A DNA stretch of 64,000 nt from assembly GCF_013167215.1 (NCBI RefSeq), contig NZ_JABJWY010000038.1:646765-710764 (forward strand), given 5' to 3'. Each line of letters begins with the position of its first letter. The first letter of the stretch is position 1. The DNA comes from Sphingobacterium prati. GTDB taxonomy: Bacteria > Bacteroidota > Bacteroidia > Sphingobacteriales > Sphingobacteriaceae. The notes below the pieces were generated by a model. That model saw only the letters and a list, made by a program, of their open reading frames with translations, had not been told where the DNA came from and made no database searches. Positions 7,638-17,359 of the stretch are shown here, piece by piece. Made by a program: the position numbers and the translations under genes.

Positions 7638-10376
7638 ATGAAGAATATTGTAAAACAGGGAATCGTTTTAGGAAGCATTTTCCTGTTATTGCTTGCTATA
7701 CCCATGGTTGGTATGGCTAAGCTAGCGGTGGCTCGGGTATTAATCGAAGGACGCGAAAATCCATTGGGAATAAATACTTTAACACCCGCGTTTAGTTGGC
7801 AATTGAGCAGCGATAAATCTGATGTACGACAACAGGCTTATCGTATCGAAGTCAGTAAAAGCGCTCGTTTTGCAAAGCAGGACATGCTTTGGGATTCCCA
7901 ATGGGTAGCGGCAGAGCAATCCCTAAATTTGTTATACCAGGGAACCCCTTTAGCTACAGGTACAAGTTATTACATCAGGATACACGTTCGTGATAATAAA
8001 AACGAGACAGCCACAAGTGCCGTACAGCGATTTCATACGGGATTGTTGAACGCAGAAGATTGGGGGAATGCACGATGGATTGCTAAAGATATATTACCGG
8101 ATTCGTTGGTCAACCCGCTACCTCTAAGCTCCAGCAAGCTCCGCCTGGATAAAAGTTATGAGCTTCCGGTTTTCAGGAAATCAGTTCAGGTGAAAAAGAA
8201 GATCAGTTCTTCAATCGCTTATGTGGCAGGCCTGGGACATTACGAGTTGCTATTGAACGGCAAGCGGGTAGATGATGCAGTGCTACAGCCGGGCTGGACA
8301 AAATATGACAAAGAAGCCTATTATGTCGTTTACGATCTTACCCAAGCCTGGCAACAGGGCAAAAATACGATTGCTGCCCTATTAGGAAATGGGTTTTATT
8401 ATATCCCACCAATTAAAGGTCGATTCCAAAAACATAAAGTTGCTTTTGGCCTGCCAAAGCTCAAACTTAAGATTGTCAATACTTTTACGGACGGAACACA
8501 GGAATTCATCGTGAGTGATTCCAACTGGAAAACACACCGGTCACCAATTACTTTTTCCAGCATGTATGGAGGCGAGGACTACGATGCACAAATTTTGCCT
8601 GATCATTGGTCAGCTCCCAATTACGATGACAGGAGCTGGCAGAAAGCGGTCACTACGGATGGACCAAATCTACGGGCACAGGATATCGATCCGGTAAAAA
8701 TTATGCAGCGCTTCGCACCTGTTGGATATCAGCAAGCTGATGGGGGGAAGCGGATCACCTATGATTTTGGACAGAATGCATCGGGCATTGTCACCATGCA
8801 AATGACCGGACAAGCTGGAGATACCGTGCGGGTGTATCCGGCTGAATTGCTGACTGCGGATGGACGCCCTAGTCAAAAGCATTCGGGAAGCCCTTATTAT
8901 TACCAATATATTTTTGAAAAAGATGAGACGGTGTCTTGGCAGCCACGTTTTACGTATTATGGATTTCGCTACGCCGAGGTTCAGTTGCGTCCTGCAGGCG
9001 GCAAACCAATTCGAATCGATTCGATACAATTGGCCCATATTCGGAATAGTACGAGACAGATGGGAAGCTTTAAAAGCTCTGATACGCTATTTAATCAAAT
9101 TCATGAATTGATCAATTGGGCTATTAAAAGTAATATGGTCAGTGTCTTTACCGATTGTCCGCACCGCGAAAAATTAGGATGGCTGGAGCAGTTACATTTA
9201 ATGGGGCCGTCGGTACAATTTAACTTTGATGCTGAGCGCCTGTTTGCCAAGTCGCTACGGGATATGCGCCAATCTCAGACAAAGGATGGGCTAGTTCCTG
9301 AAATAGCGCCCGAATATGTGCAGTTTGACTGGGACGGTGATATGTTCAGGGACTCACCTGAGTGGGGAAGCAGCTCGATTATCCTAGCCTGGTATGCCTA
9401 TCGCTGGTATGGAAACAAGGCTTTTCTAATTGATAATTATACCATGATGACCCGTTATATCGATTATTTGGGCACAAAGGCGAAAGATCATATTTTGACA
9501 CAGGGTTTGGGTGACTGGTATGATTTGGGACCAGAGCGTCCGGGTGTCTCCCAGTTGACTACTCCCGGAATCACGGCTACGGCAATCTATTACTATGACC
9601 TCAAACTGATGAAAGAAATTGCTACACTGCTTGGAAAGAAAGAAGATGCTAACAAGTTTGAGAATTTACAGCAGGCCGTATTCGATGCGTTCAATCAGCA
9701 ATTTTATCGACCTCAGGAACATAGCTATGGCTCTGGTAGTCAGACGGCGCTGGCCATGCCGCTCTATGTTGGATTAGTGCCTAAGGAGGTAGAACAAGCT
9801 GTTTTTGAAAAATTAACAACAACCGTCTGTCAAAACGATACGGCGTTGACCGCCGGAGATATCGGTCATCGTTATTTGTTACAGGTGTTGCAGGCGAACA
9901 ATCGCGATGATCTGATCTATGCCATGCATCATCGTGATGACAGGCCAGGATATGGTTATCAATTGCGGAAAGGAGCTACAGCACTGACTGAGTCCTGGGC
10001 AGGACTCCCAAACGTCTCCAATAATCATTTTATGCTTGGACACCTGATGGAATGGTTTCATACCGGTTTGGGTGGGATACAGCAAGATGCAGGATCGACT
10101 GCATTTAAACATTTTCGGATCGAGCCCAAAATGCTAAACGCATTGAAAGACTGTGAAATAAGTTTTAGAAGTCCATATGGGAAAATTTATTTTAACCGGG
10201 AACAATCGAAAGGGAATTATCAACTGGAGATCCCTGTCAATAGCCAATGTACGTTGATTTTGCCTAAAGGAAGCTATTTGGTCAATGGAAAGCAGCTGGA
10301 TCGCGATGCTGTGGTTTCTACCAAGGAGCAGGTAGAACTGAAATTAGGCTCGGGAAAATATACCATTACGAAGTAA
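7638..10376 (+). CDS. Alpha-L-rhamnosidase GH78, second copy
   Basis: I choose the ATG at 7638 because it opens directly into a signal peptide (MKNIVKQGIVLGSIFLLLL...) after a purine-rich run. In-frame TTG (7599) and ATG (7605) codons lie upstream. The 912-residue protein shows full GH78 architecture: an N-terminal Fn3-like domain (REN-PLGI, PAFSWQL), a carbohydrate-binding beta domain (~150-320), a linker jelly-roll with DFGQN, an (alpha/alpha)6 barrel and a C-terminal beta domain. The general-acid site reads DCPHREKLGW (Glu ~511) and the likely general base is in TESWAG (Glu ~785). The usual WxGD following the acid site is replaced by WLEQLH, as in another GH78 subgroup. It probably removes terminal rhamnose from pectic oligosaccharides. 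Confidence 0.93.
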   Translation: MKNIVKQGIVLGSIFLLLLAIPMVGMAKLAVARVLIEGRENPLGINTLTPAFSWQLSSDKSDVRQQAYRIEVSKSARFAKQDMLWDSQWVAAEQSLNLLYQGTPLATGTSYYIRIHVRDNKNETATSAVQRFHTGLLNAEDWGNARWIAKDILPDSLVNPLPLSSSKLRLDKSYELPVFRKSVQVKKKISSSIAYVAGLGHYELLLNGKRVDDAVLQPGWTKYDKEAYYVVYDLTQAWQQGKNTIAALLGNGFYYIPPIKGRFQKHKVAFGLPKLKLKIVNTFTDGTQEFIVSDSNWKTHRSPITFSSMYGGEDYDAQILPDHWSAPNYDDRSWQKAVTTDGPNLRAQDIDPVKIMQRFAPVGYQQADGGKRITYDFGQNASGIVTMQMTGQAGDTVRVYPAELLTADGRPSQKHSGSPYYYQYIFEKDETVSWQPRFTYYGFRYAEVQLRPAGGKPIRIDSIQLAHIRNSTRQMGSFKSSDTLFNQIHELINWAIKSNMVSVFTDCPHREKLGWLEQLHLMGPSVQFNFDAERLFAKSLRDMRQSQTKDGLVPEIAPEYVQFDWDGDMFRDSPEWGSSSIILAWYAYRWYGNKAFLIDNYTMMTRYIDYLGTKAKDHILTQGLGDWYDLGPERPGVSQLTTPGITATAIYYYDLKLMKEIATLLGKKEDANKFENLQQAVFDAFNQQFYRPQEHSYGSGSQTALAMPLYVGLVPKEVEQAVFEKLTTTVCQNDTALTAGDIGHRYLLQVLQANNRDDLIYAMHHRDDRPGYGYQLRKGATALTESWAGLPNVSNNHFMLGHLMEWFHTGLGGIQQDAGSTAFKHFRIEPKMLNALKDCEISFRSPYGKIYFNREQSKGNYQLEIPVNSQCTLILPKGSYLVNGKQLDRDAVVSTKEQVELKLGSGKYTITK

Positions 10377-10464
10377 AACAAAGGAGTATCTCCCATTAAC
10401 GTAGCATGGGCGATGTTCTATAGCTAACATGAGGGGTTTGAACACAAATGAAAGAATAACTACA

Positions 10465-11565
10465 ATGAAATCACCGAAAAGAATTATGCTGATGCTATCT
10501 TTTGCATTGTTGGGCTGGACAGCTTGGGCACAGACTCTGCCGATTTCCAGTGCTGAAATGACAAAAATTTATGAAGAAGTAAAGACACCTTACAAATACG
10601 GGCTCGTGTTGGTTCCGCAGCATAAAGGTGAACTGATGGACTGTCCAACCCTATACAAAGCCGGAAAATATTGGTATATGACCTATATTGTGTTTGATGG
10701 AAGTGGTTATGAGACCTGGCTGGCACGGAGCTCGGATCTCTTAAACTGGAAGACCTTGGGGAAACAGCTTGCTGTGGCACCCGATGGTAACTGGGATGCC
10801 AAGCAGCGAGCAGGATACAATGCTTTGGTTGATACAAAATGGGGTGGAACATATAAACTCAATACCTATGCTGGAAAATATTGGATGTCTTATTTCGGCG
10901 GTTCTACCGCAGGCTATGAGCCTGAACCATTATCTATCGGGATCGCTTACACCAATAAAAAGCCCATCAAACCCGTCCAGTGGAAACAGCTGCCTAATCC
11001 GGTTCTAAACAGCACAGATCCAGATGTTTCCTGGTGGGAAAATCGCCATAAGCTTTTTAAAAGCTACGTCATTGAGGATTCTGATAAAAATACGGGACAT
11101 CGTTTCGTCATGTATTACAACGCTGTAGGCGATTCATTGGCGAATAATAAGGCAACGCGCTGGTATGAACGCATAGGGATGGCCGTATCTGACGATATGA
11201 AAACTTGGAAGCGCTTTCAAAAGGATCCAGTTGTTCATCATCCCATGGGCATCACGGGCGATCCCATGATCCAACGTATTCATGATACCTGGGTGATGTT
11301 CTATTTTGGTGCATTCTGGAAAGATCGTAAAGGGGCCTTTAACCGTTTTGCCGCTTCCAAAGACCTGATCCATTGGACAGATTGGGAGGGAGCCAACCTA
11401 ATAGAATCAAGTGAAAGCTTTGATCAGCAATATGCCCACAAGTCTTTTGTGCTGAAAACGGAGGGTGTTGTTTATCATTTTTATTGTGCAGTGGACAGCA
11501 AAGGTAACCGCGGCATTGCCCTAGCGACCTCTAAGGATCTAGGTCAGAGTAACGTGCATTTTTAA
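10465..11565 (+). CDS. GH43-like five-bladed propeller glycosidase, secreted
   Basis: Starting at the ATG at 10465 gives a 366-residue protein with signal peptide MKSPKRIMLMLSFALLGWTAWAQ. An in-frame ATG at 10429 would add 12 residues in front of it. Repeated blade-like units follow the GH43/GH117/GH130 pattern: CPTLYKAGKYWYMTY, ARSSDLLNWKT, MAVSDDMKTWKRF, GDPMIQRIHDTWVMFY and ASKDLIHWTDWEG. Acidic residues in CPTL-, TDPD- and GDPM-type turns could form the active site at the propeller centre. No subfamily can be assigned by eye. The neighbours suggest a pectin side-chain sugar such as arabinose or galactose as substrate. Confidence 0.85.
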   Translation: MKSPKRIMLMLSFALLGWTAWAQTLPISSAEMTKIYEEVKTPYKYGLVLVPQHKGELMDCPTLYKAGKYWYMTYIVFDGSGYETWLARSSDLLNWKTLGKQLAVAPDGNWDAKQRAGYNALVDTKWGGTYKLNTYAGKYWMSYFGGSTAGYEPEPLSIGIAYTNKKPIKPVQWKQLPNPVLNSTDPDVSWWENRHKLFKSYVIEDSDKNTGHRFVMYYNAVGDSLANNKATRWYERIGMAVSDDMKTWKRFQKDPVVHHPMGITGDPMIQRIHDTWVMFYFGAFWKDRKGAFNRFAASKDLIHWTDWEGANLIESSESFDQQYAHKSFVLKTEGVVYHFYCAVDSKGNRGIALATSKDLGQSNVHF

Positions 11566-11745
11566 GATTTTAATCCAGAAGCATGAATCGTCCTTGGTAA
11601 ATGATCGACCATGCTGGGCTATTCCAACAGAGTTTTTAAAACGGAGGCAGCCTGTATGCCTCAACATTGATTAATGAATAAAGAAACAAGCACAATAACA
11701 TCATTGATGGCAGTGGTAGCAGTGCTTATAAATCATCAGTTTAAT

Positions 11746-14142
11746 ATGAAGTTACATTATTTTATTTCTGTTCTCTTTCTATTGCAGCTACAACTTGTAT
11801 CTGCTCAGGGACCTGCCAAAATCCGATTTAATGAAAACTGGCAATTTACCTTGCAGGATCAGCTGGGTTATCGCCTGCATGATATCGATCCCCAAGCTTG
11901 GAAACCGGTCGAACTACCTCATGATTGGAGTATCAAAGCTGATTTTGGCGCTGCTTATCCTGCTGGAAACGCCGGAGGAGCATTGCCTGGAGGAATTGGC
12001 TGGTACAGTAAGGAATTTAAGTTGCCGGCCGCAGATCAAGGCAAAAATATACAACTTTACTTTGGCGGAGTTTATCGCTATGCTGAAATATGGATCAATG
12101 GGGTTTATTTGGGGAAAAAGCCCAATGGTTACCTCTCTTTTACACTGGATCTGACTCCGCATCTTAAATTTGGAAACCAGCCCAACCGGATCGCTGTTCG
12201 TGTGGATAATAGCAAACAGCCGAACTCCAGGTGGTATTCAGGTTCCGGAATCTACCGTGATGTTTATCTGATCAAGACCGGTCCAGTACGCCTCGATGAA
12301 CAGGAGACTTTTATCACCACGCCTGAAATCCATGGTGAACTGGGGCAGCTGAAAATACTTTCCAAATTGAATAAGCTATCACGTTCTAACGGAGTTGCAG
12401 GGAATAAATATCAAATTACGGTATGGGATCCCAATGGCAACCTGCTGTTGAAAAAAACAGGAGTGGAGAAAGATGGACAGATTGATGCATCCCTTCAAGT
12501 GGAAAGACCACAACGTTGGAGTCCCATTGCGCCGAATTTATATCGCGTGCAACTAACCCTTTTAGATAAAAATAATACAGTCGAAGATCAAATCGAAAAG
12601 CGAATCGGATTCCGGACAATTCGGTTTGATGCAAAAACAGGTTTTTACTTAAATGGCGAAGCTTTGAAGATTTATGGAGTCTGCATGCATCACGATTTGG
12701 GCGCTTTAGGGGCCGCTTTCAATAAGTCCGCTGCAAAAAGGCAGCTCGTCATGATGAAAGAAATGGGCGCCAATGCCATTCGCACTGCGCATAATCCACC
12801 GGCAGAAGAGTTACTCGATCTCTGTGACGAAATGGGAATTTTGGTTTATAATGAAGCCTTTGACATGTGGAAAAAGCGAAAAAATAAGTTCGACTACCAC
12901 ATTGACTTTCCTACGGAACACCTCAAGGATATTGAAGCATGGGTGCGTCGAGATCGCAATCATGCTTCGGTTATCCTATGGAGCATCGGAAATGAAATCC
13001 GAGAACAATTTGACTCAACGGGTATTGCCTTAACGCAAGAAATGGCCAAATTGGTAAAATCTTTGGATCCAACACGCCCCGTTACTGCCGCCTTGACCGA
13101 AAATAATTATGTAAAGAACTTTATCGCACAGGCAGAGGCTTTGGATGTACTGGGCTTCAACTACAAACATGAAGATTATGATAAATTACCTATAGAATTC
13201 AAAAATATACCGCTGTTGGCATCAGAAACTGTTTCTGCCTTACAGACTAGAGGAGTATACGACAAGTTGCAAGATACGATTCAGCTATGGCCAGCATCAT
13301 CAAAAGACAAATATGTCGTCAATGGTAATCCCGATTTTACGGTTTCGGCCTATGATAATGTTGCTGCCTATTGGGGTACAAGCCATGAGAAAGCCTGGCT
13401 AGCGGTCAAGAACCGCCCTTTTTTGGCCGGAACATTTGTTTGGACAGGTTTCGATTATCTGGGCGAGCCAGTGCCTTACCCTTATCCTGCGCGAAGTTCA
13501 TACTATGGCATTGTTGATCTTGCTGGTATTCCCAAAGATGTTTATTATATGTATCAGTCTGAATGGACCGACAAAGATGTCTTACATCTTTTGCCGCATT
13601 GGAATTGGGAAACCGGTGATACTGTGGACGTATGGGCTTATTATAACAAGGCTGATGCGGTCGAACTGTTTCTCAATGGTAAGAGTCTGGGAACTTCAGC
13701 CAAGACCGCAGATCGTTTGCACGCCAGCTGGAAGGTGCCTTTTGAAAAGGGGGAATTGAAAGTCGTTAAAAAACGGGATGGTAAAATTGTTCAGGAAACA
13801 AGTATGCGTACAGCGGGAGATGCTAATAGGGTAAAAGTCTCCTTAGAACATGAAAAATACGCCACAGGGGAATCCCGTGATCTATACTTTGTCACAGCAG
13901 AACTGGTGGATCAGGAAGGAAACTCCGTCTTGCTAAATGATCAGGAAATTGAGTTCATTGTAAAGGGGGATGCGAAAGTTCTGGGAACCGACAATGGATT
14001 TCAGGCCGATCTAAGGGGATTGCATCGTCCCAACAGAAAAACATTTAAAGGGAAAGCATTAGGAATTATTCAAAAAATAGCTGATACGCCTTGCACTGTA
14101 ATAATCCGTTCGGCTTTGGGAGACCAACAAATTATGATCTAA
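11746..14142 (+). CDS. GH2 beta-galactosidase-type glycosidase with DUF4982
   Basis: The ATG at 11746 gives a signal peptide (MKLHYFISVLFLLQLQLVSAQ) and a protein of 798 residues; an in-frame ATG at 11674 adds an unlikely 24-residue extension. The domains are an N-terminal sugar-binding domain (~25-170), an Ig-like domain, a TIM barrel (~300-590), a DUF4982-like Ig domain (HWNWETGDTVDVW, LFLNGKSLG) and a C-terminal GH2_C5-like domain. The acid/base is Glu ~417 in WSIGNEI and the nucleophile is probably Glu ~494 in LASETVS. This architecture is usual for retaining exo-beta-galactosidases of Bacteroidota polysaccharide loci, although beta-glucuronidase or another GH2 activity is possible. It would trim galactose branches in the periplasm. 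Confidence 0.92.
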   Translation: MKLHYFISVLFLLQLQLVSAQGPAKIRFNENWQFTLQDQLGYRLHDIDPQAWKPVELPHDWSIKADFGAAYPAGNAGGALPGGIGWYSKEFKLPAADQGKNIQLYFGGVYRYAEIWINGVYLGKKPNGYLSFTLDLTPHLKFGNQPNRIAVRVDNSKQPNSRWYSGSGIYRDVYLIKTGPVRLDEQETFITTPEIHGELGQLKILSKLNKLSRSNGVAGNKYQITVWDPNGNLLLKKTGVEKDGQIDASLQVERPQRWSPIAPNLYRVQLTLLDKNNTVEDQIEKRIGFRTIRFDAKTGFYLNGEALKIYGVCMHHDLGALGAAFNKSAAKRQLVMMKEMGANAIRTAHNPPAEELLDLCDEMGILVYNEAFDMWKKRKNKFDYHIDFPTEHLKDIEAWVRRDRNHASVILWSIGNEIREQFDSTGIALTQEMAKLVKSLDPTRPVTAALTENNYVKNFIAQAEALDVLGFNYKHEDYDKLPIEFKNIPLLASETVSALQTRGVYDKLQDTIQLWPASSKDKYVVNGNPDFTVSAYDNVAAYWGTSHEKAWLAVKNRPFLAGTFVWTGFDYLGEPVPYPYPARSSYYGIVDLAGIPKDVYYMYQSEWTDKDVLHLLPHWNWETGDTVDVWAYYNKADAVELFLNGKSLGTSAKTADRLHASWKVPFEKGELKVVKKRDGKIVQETSMRTAGDANRVKVSLEHEKYATGESRDLYFVTAELVDQEGNSVLLNDQEIEFIVKGDAKVLGTDNGFQADLRGLHRPNRKTFKGKALGIIQKIADTPCTVIIRSALGDQQIMI

Positions 14143-14230
14143 GCACAGCTAGATATTTTTCACGAATGAACAGCTAAATAGACAGTAAAATAATAACCAT
14201 ATTGAACAAATTAAATCTAATAACTCAACT

Positions 14231-17200
14231 ATGAACAAAAACAAGATTAATCTCGGAAAAATGACATTGGGGGCCACTGCTTCCGGTTCAAAGTATCCGA
14301 TGTTAATGCTCTTTTGCAGCAGTTTTATACTCGGAAGTCCATTGATTTCCAATGCTGCGTTACATGCCACTACGATTTATAAAGTCACGGTAGATCAGGA
14401 AAAAGAAATAAAAGGTAGAGTTACGGATGAGCAGGGAAATCCTATTGTTGGCGCTACTGTAGCAGTGGTCAACTCGACGCAGTCTACCTCTTCCAACGCG
14501 ACGGGAGAATTTACACTTAAAATAACAGGGGATAGTGGCACCATCAAAATCACTTCCATGGGCTATTCGGAAAATTTATTAACAGTAAGAGTTGGGAATA
14601 GTGCCAATGTTGTATTAAGAAAAGATGAACAAGCACTGGAGGAAGTCGTTGTCATCGGTTATGGAACGGCCAAACGTCGGGATCTAACCGGCGCCGTAGC
14701 TTCCGTTAAATCCGAAGAGATTATGATGACACCAACAGCCAATGTGATGGACGCCCTTCAGGGAAAGGTCTCCGGCCTAGATATCACTAAATCATCCGGA
14801 CGTGCAGGAGCCAATGTCGGTGCGAGCCTACGGGGCAACAGGTCTTTCAGTGGTGATAATAATCCGCTCTATATTATTGATGGTATTCCAGGGGATTTTA
14901 CGAGTCTAAATCCCAGCGATATCGAATCCATAGACATTCTGAAAGATGCCTCGTCGACGGCAATCTATGGTTCAGCAGGTTCAAATGGTGTAATTATTAT
15001 TACGACAAAACAGGGCAAAGCCGGCAAAGCGATTGTGAATTTTGATTCCTATTTTGGCTATAATGGATTCCCCAAATATCCCCATGGATTGTTGGGAGAC
15101 GATTATATGAAACTTAAAAGGGAAGCCTATCGGGGTGAGTATGGTAACTATCCGGAATTTGCCAATAATATTTTTAAAAATCCTGCACAGCTGGAGGCTT
15201 ATGAAAATGGCAAATGGGTAGACTGGATGGACCTGGTTTTAAAAGATGGAATCCAGCAGAACTATAGCTTTTCAGTGAACGGGGGGAATGAAAAAACAAA
15301 AGCTTTTTTGTCGCTCAACTATAACGATGAAGAAGGCCTTATCAAAAATGATAATAGTAAAAAGTACGCAGTAAGAGCAAATATTGATCATAAACTCTCT
15401 GACCTGTTTAAAGTAGGTACGAATTTACAGTATACGTATAAGGATAATAACCAGGCTGCACAAAATGTATTCGGTAACAGTTTGACCTTTTTGCCTTTAG
15501 GTGATGCTTTTGATGCCGACGGTAATATCAATCATATTCCAGTGGACGGAGTCACCAACCCTTTATCCGATCAGATTAAGGATCAGTATAAAAATAATAT
15601 CCTGAACAATTATTTTGCGGGCAATGCCTATCTTGATTTTACGCCGGTCAAAGGATTTTCCTTTCGTTCAATTTTTGGTGCGACGATTGGCTCTCAACGG
15701 ACGGGAAGATATTTTGGCTCGCAGTCAATTGCAAATCCGGAGGCTGGATTCAAATTGCCTGCAGCTGTTATCATCAATGATCGAAATTACAACTACCGTT
15801 GGGAAAATATCCTGAATTATGAATTTAACCTACGTGAAGATCATCATTTTGCGCTTACAGGAGTCACATCATGGTCAAAAAACCAAGCAGAGCAGGCCTA
15901 TGCGGGCGGATCGGGATTCGACCTCGACTCCTATTCTTTCCACAACCTGAGTGCGGCCACAACGTCTGTAATCCGCTCTTCTTATATAGGCTCACAATCA
16001 ATGTCTTATGTTGGCCGGATCAACTATAACTACCAAGGACGTTACTTGCTATCCGTTTCCAGCCGTTGGGATGGTGTTTCTCGACTATCCGAAGGCAACA
16101 AATGGGATGTATTTCCAGCAGGAGCTTTTGCCTGGCGTGTGAGCGACGAGCAGTTCTTTGCGCCATTGAAAAGCAAAATATCGGAGTTAAAGCTACGCGC
16201 TGGTTATGGTATCACCGGTAATTCTGGTGGTGTAGGGGCTTACGGTACGCAAGCAGGGGGATATAATGCACCTAAACCGGTAGGTTTTGGTGAAAGTACG
16301 CTCGGCCCGGCCTTTATTCTGAATCAACAACTGGCGAATAGGGACCTGGGCTGGGAGAAGTCGTATACGACCAATATTGGTCTCGATGCACAATTTTTGA
16401 ACCAACGAGCCAACCTGACCATTGATTGGTACAATACTGAAACGAAGGATCTACTCTTTCTGAGAGATATGCCAGCTTCATTGGGCGGCTCTTGGGGTGC
16501 CCCTTTCAAGATGTGGCAGAATATTGGTGCAACAAACAATAGGGGCTTTGAACTCGCATTAAATACAAAAAATATTCAGGGAGATAGTTTTATCTGGAAT
16601 TCAACATTGACTTTTGCGGCGAATAAAGAACGTGTGACCTCACTACCGGGGGGAAAAGACCTGATTTCAAATAACCTATTTCTAAATCAGCCGATCAAAA
16701 CGTTTTTTGATTATCAATACCTCGGTATCTGGCAGGAAAGTGAAGCGGAGCAGGCGGCCTTATTCAATTCCAAACCTGGTGATATCAAGTTAGCCACCGA
16801 TGGTACCTTCGATGAGGAAGGTATGCATGCCTACGGAGCCAAAGATAAACGTATTCTTGGATCTGCGGTTCCGAAATGGACCGGTGGATTTCAGAATAAC
16901 TTCAAGTATCAAAACTGGGACCTTTCGGTCTTTTTAACGGCAAGATGGGGACAGATGCTGTCCAATAACTTGATCACACGTTACGATCCGACAACAGGTG
17001 TCGGAAATAGTCCCGACGATATAGATTATTGGACACCAGAAAATCCAGGCGCTTATTTGCCAAGACCAGGATTACATTCCTCAACCAGTGGTTATATCGG
17101 GTTTGATGCGTTGAAATACGTGGATGGATCCTATTTCAAAATTCGAAATATCACCTTGGGCTATAGTTTGCCGAAGTCATTTATTAAGCGGCTTTCCATG

Positions 17201-17347
17201 GAACGTTTCCGTTTTTATGCAACCGCTAACAATCCGTTCATCTTTACGAAAAGCAACTTATTAAAGTATCAGGATCCCGAATCCAACGGTTCGGATAATT
17301 TTCCTTTGACCAAGCAGTTTGTTGTCGGATTGAATGTTACTTTTTAA
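14231..17347 (+). CDS. SusC-type TonB-dependent outer-membrane glycan transporter
   Basis: This 1038-residue protein has an N-terminal signal region, then a carboxypeptidase-regulatory-like domain (KGRVTDEQGNPIVGATV, ~57-135). A TonB-box-like EEVVVIGYG (~137-146) is followed by the plug domain (DITKSSGRAG, LYIIDGIPG, DILKDASSTAIYG). The beta-barrel ends in an aromatic-terminated strand (VVGLNVTF). There is no STN domain, so signalling through an anti-sigma factor is unlikely. It pairs with the SusD homologue 13 bp downstream to import oligosaccharides, presumably rhamnose-rich pectic fragments. It follows the GH2 gene by 88 bp, with no terminator seen in between. Confidence 0.97.
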   Translation: MNKNKINLGKMTLGATASGSKYPMLMLFCSSFILGSPLISNAALHATTIYKVTVDQEKEIKGRVTDEQGNPIVGATVAVVNSTQSTSSNATGEFTLKITGDSGTIKITSMGYSENLLTVRVGNSANVVLRKDEQALEEVVVIGYGTAKRRDLTGAVASVKSEEIMMTPTANVMDALQGKVSGLDITKSSGRAGANVGASLRGNRSFSGDNNPLYIIDGIPGDFTSLNPSDIESIDILKDASSTAIYGSAGSNGVIIITTKQGKAGKAIVNFDSYFGYNGFPKYPHGLLGDDYMKLKREAYRGEYGNYPEFANNIFKNPAQLEAYENGKWVDWMDLVLKDGIQQNYSFSVNGGNEKTKAFLSLNYNDEEGLIKNDNSKKYAVRANIDHKLSDLFKVGTNLQYTYKDNNQAAQNVFGNSLTFLPLGDAFDADGNINHIPVDGVTNPLSDQIKDQYKNNILNNYFAGNAYLDFTPVKGFSFRSIFGATIGSQRTGRYFGSQSIANPEAGFKLPAAVIINDRNYNYRWENILNYEFNLREDHHFALTGVTSWSKNQAEQAYAGGSGFDLDSYSFHNLSAATTSVIRSSYIGSQSMSYVGRINYNYQGRYLLSVSSRWDGVSRLSEGNKWDVFPAGAFAWRVSDEQFFAPLKSKISELKLRAGYGITGNSGGVGAYGTQAGGYNAPKPVGFGESTLGPAFILNQQLANRDLGWEKSYTTNIGLDAQFLNQRANLTIDWYNTETKDLLFLRDMPASLGGSWGAPFKMWQNIGATNNRGFELALNTKNIQGDSFIWNSTLTFAANKERVTSLPGGKDLISNNLFLNQPIKTFFDYQYLGIWQESEAEQAALFNSKPGDIKLATDGTFDEEGMHAYGAKDKRILGSAVPKWTGGFQNNFKYQNWDLSVFLTARWGQMLSNNLITRYDPTTGVGNSPDDIDYWTPENPGAYLPRPGLHSSTSGYIGFDALKYVDGSYFKIRNITLGYSLPKSFIKRLSMERFRFYATANNPFIFTKSNLLKYQDPESNGSDNFPLTKQFVVGLNVTF

Positions 17348-17359
17348 TGCCAATATGTT

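Noticed and set aside
11644..11662. GAGGCA/TGCCTC hairpin before the first GH2 gene
   Set aside because: Only 6 bp of stem with no T-run; likely chance.
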